From Paragorgia papillata (Eukaryota; Cnidaria; Anthozoa; Scleralcyonacea; Coralliidae), in the NCBI GenBank assembly GCA_035771165.1, contig JAWNZC010000089.1, forward strand, positions 1 through 64,000: 64,000 bases of DNA, given 5' to 3'. Within the stretch, counting starts at the first letter, position 1. Each line of letters begins with the position of its first letter. The notes below the pieces were generated by a model. That model ran no database searches. It saw only the letters and a program-made list of their open reading frames with translations, and was not told the origin of the DNA. The position numbers and the translations under genes are program-made. Shown one piece after another: positions 63,938 through 64,000 of this stretch.

Positions 63938-64000
63938 ATGGAAGCGACACAAGCGAGATTAAATATCAAACTGACACAACTTCGTATTACAGTGGAAAAG
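63938..64000 (+). CDS. Start of a gag-like gene (partial)
   Basis: 21 codons from ATG 63,938 (MEATQARLNIKLTQL) to the window edge. A helical, Gln-rich start straight after an LTR and primer-binding site is what BEL/Pao or gypsy gag genes show. Too short to classify. Confidence 0.4.
   Translation, partial: MEATQARLNIKLTQLRITVEK

Overview
The window is metazoan nuclear DNA: AT-rich, with spliced genes (GT-AG introns), microsatellites, many hairpin MITEs and deeply nested transposable elements. Families seen here (an integrase-like DD34E transposase, a Gmr1-type gypsy with integrase before reverse transcriptase, HECT genes of the G2E3-like type, RPA-like OB proteins, small C2H2 proteins) are the kind that fill genomes of cnidarians and other marine invertebrates. 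I infer an anthozoan-like invertebrate, but no marker fixes the species. No essential housekeeping gene is recognisable; nearly all coding sequence belongs to mobile elements or to expanded HECT-type families.

Layout. 1-2,098: purine microsatellite, a G-rich minisatellite and stacked relics of long terminal inverted repeats (TIRs). 2,160-4,883: a two-exon integrase-like transposase with a complete DDE triad. 5,000-8,650: non-coding, with simple and dispersed repeats. 8,650-12,109: a LINE fragment, a trihelix/Myb-like protein with a long Gln tract, a hAT-type MITE with a perfect 8-bp target-site duplication (TSD) and a broken PIF/Harbinger transposase. 12,573-34,488: a 21.9-kb long-TIR element (TSD AATATG) that I call Maverick/Polinton-like with caution. 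It holds duplicated small genes in its TIRs, a 2.7-kb palindrome with zinc-finger and packaging-ATPase fragments, and a 9-bp-TSD foldback element which itself carries a 6.3-kb gypsy retrotransposon. 34,500-37,526: spacer, hairpins and further TIR relics. 37,527-61,080: three exons of a HECT-domain gene; intron 1 holds a decayed LINE, and that LINE is split by a 19,196-bp DNA transposon. 62,093 onward: the first exon of a second HECT-family gene and, at the edge, the 5' LTR and gag start of another retrotransposon.

The most notable object is the 19.2-kb transposon at 39,532-58,727. It has a 6-bp TSD (AAAATT); removing it rejoins the LINE reading frame exactly. Its long TIRs are mostly a 9-bp minisatellite. 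It carries two divergent spliced genes: a ~999-residue DDE-type transposase fused to an OTU cysteine protease and a CXC cysteine cluster (+ strand), and a nine-exon ~722-residue P-loop ATPase (- strand). Exon phases match at every junction. A transposase plus a dedicated ATPase recalls the division of labour in bacterial Tn7-like elements, but that functional parallel is inference only.
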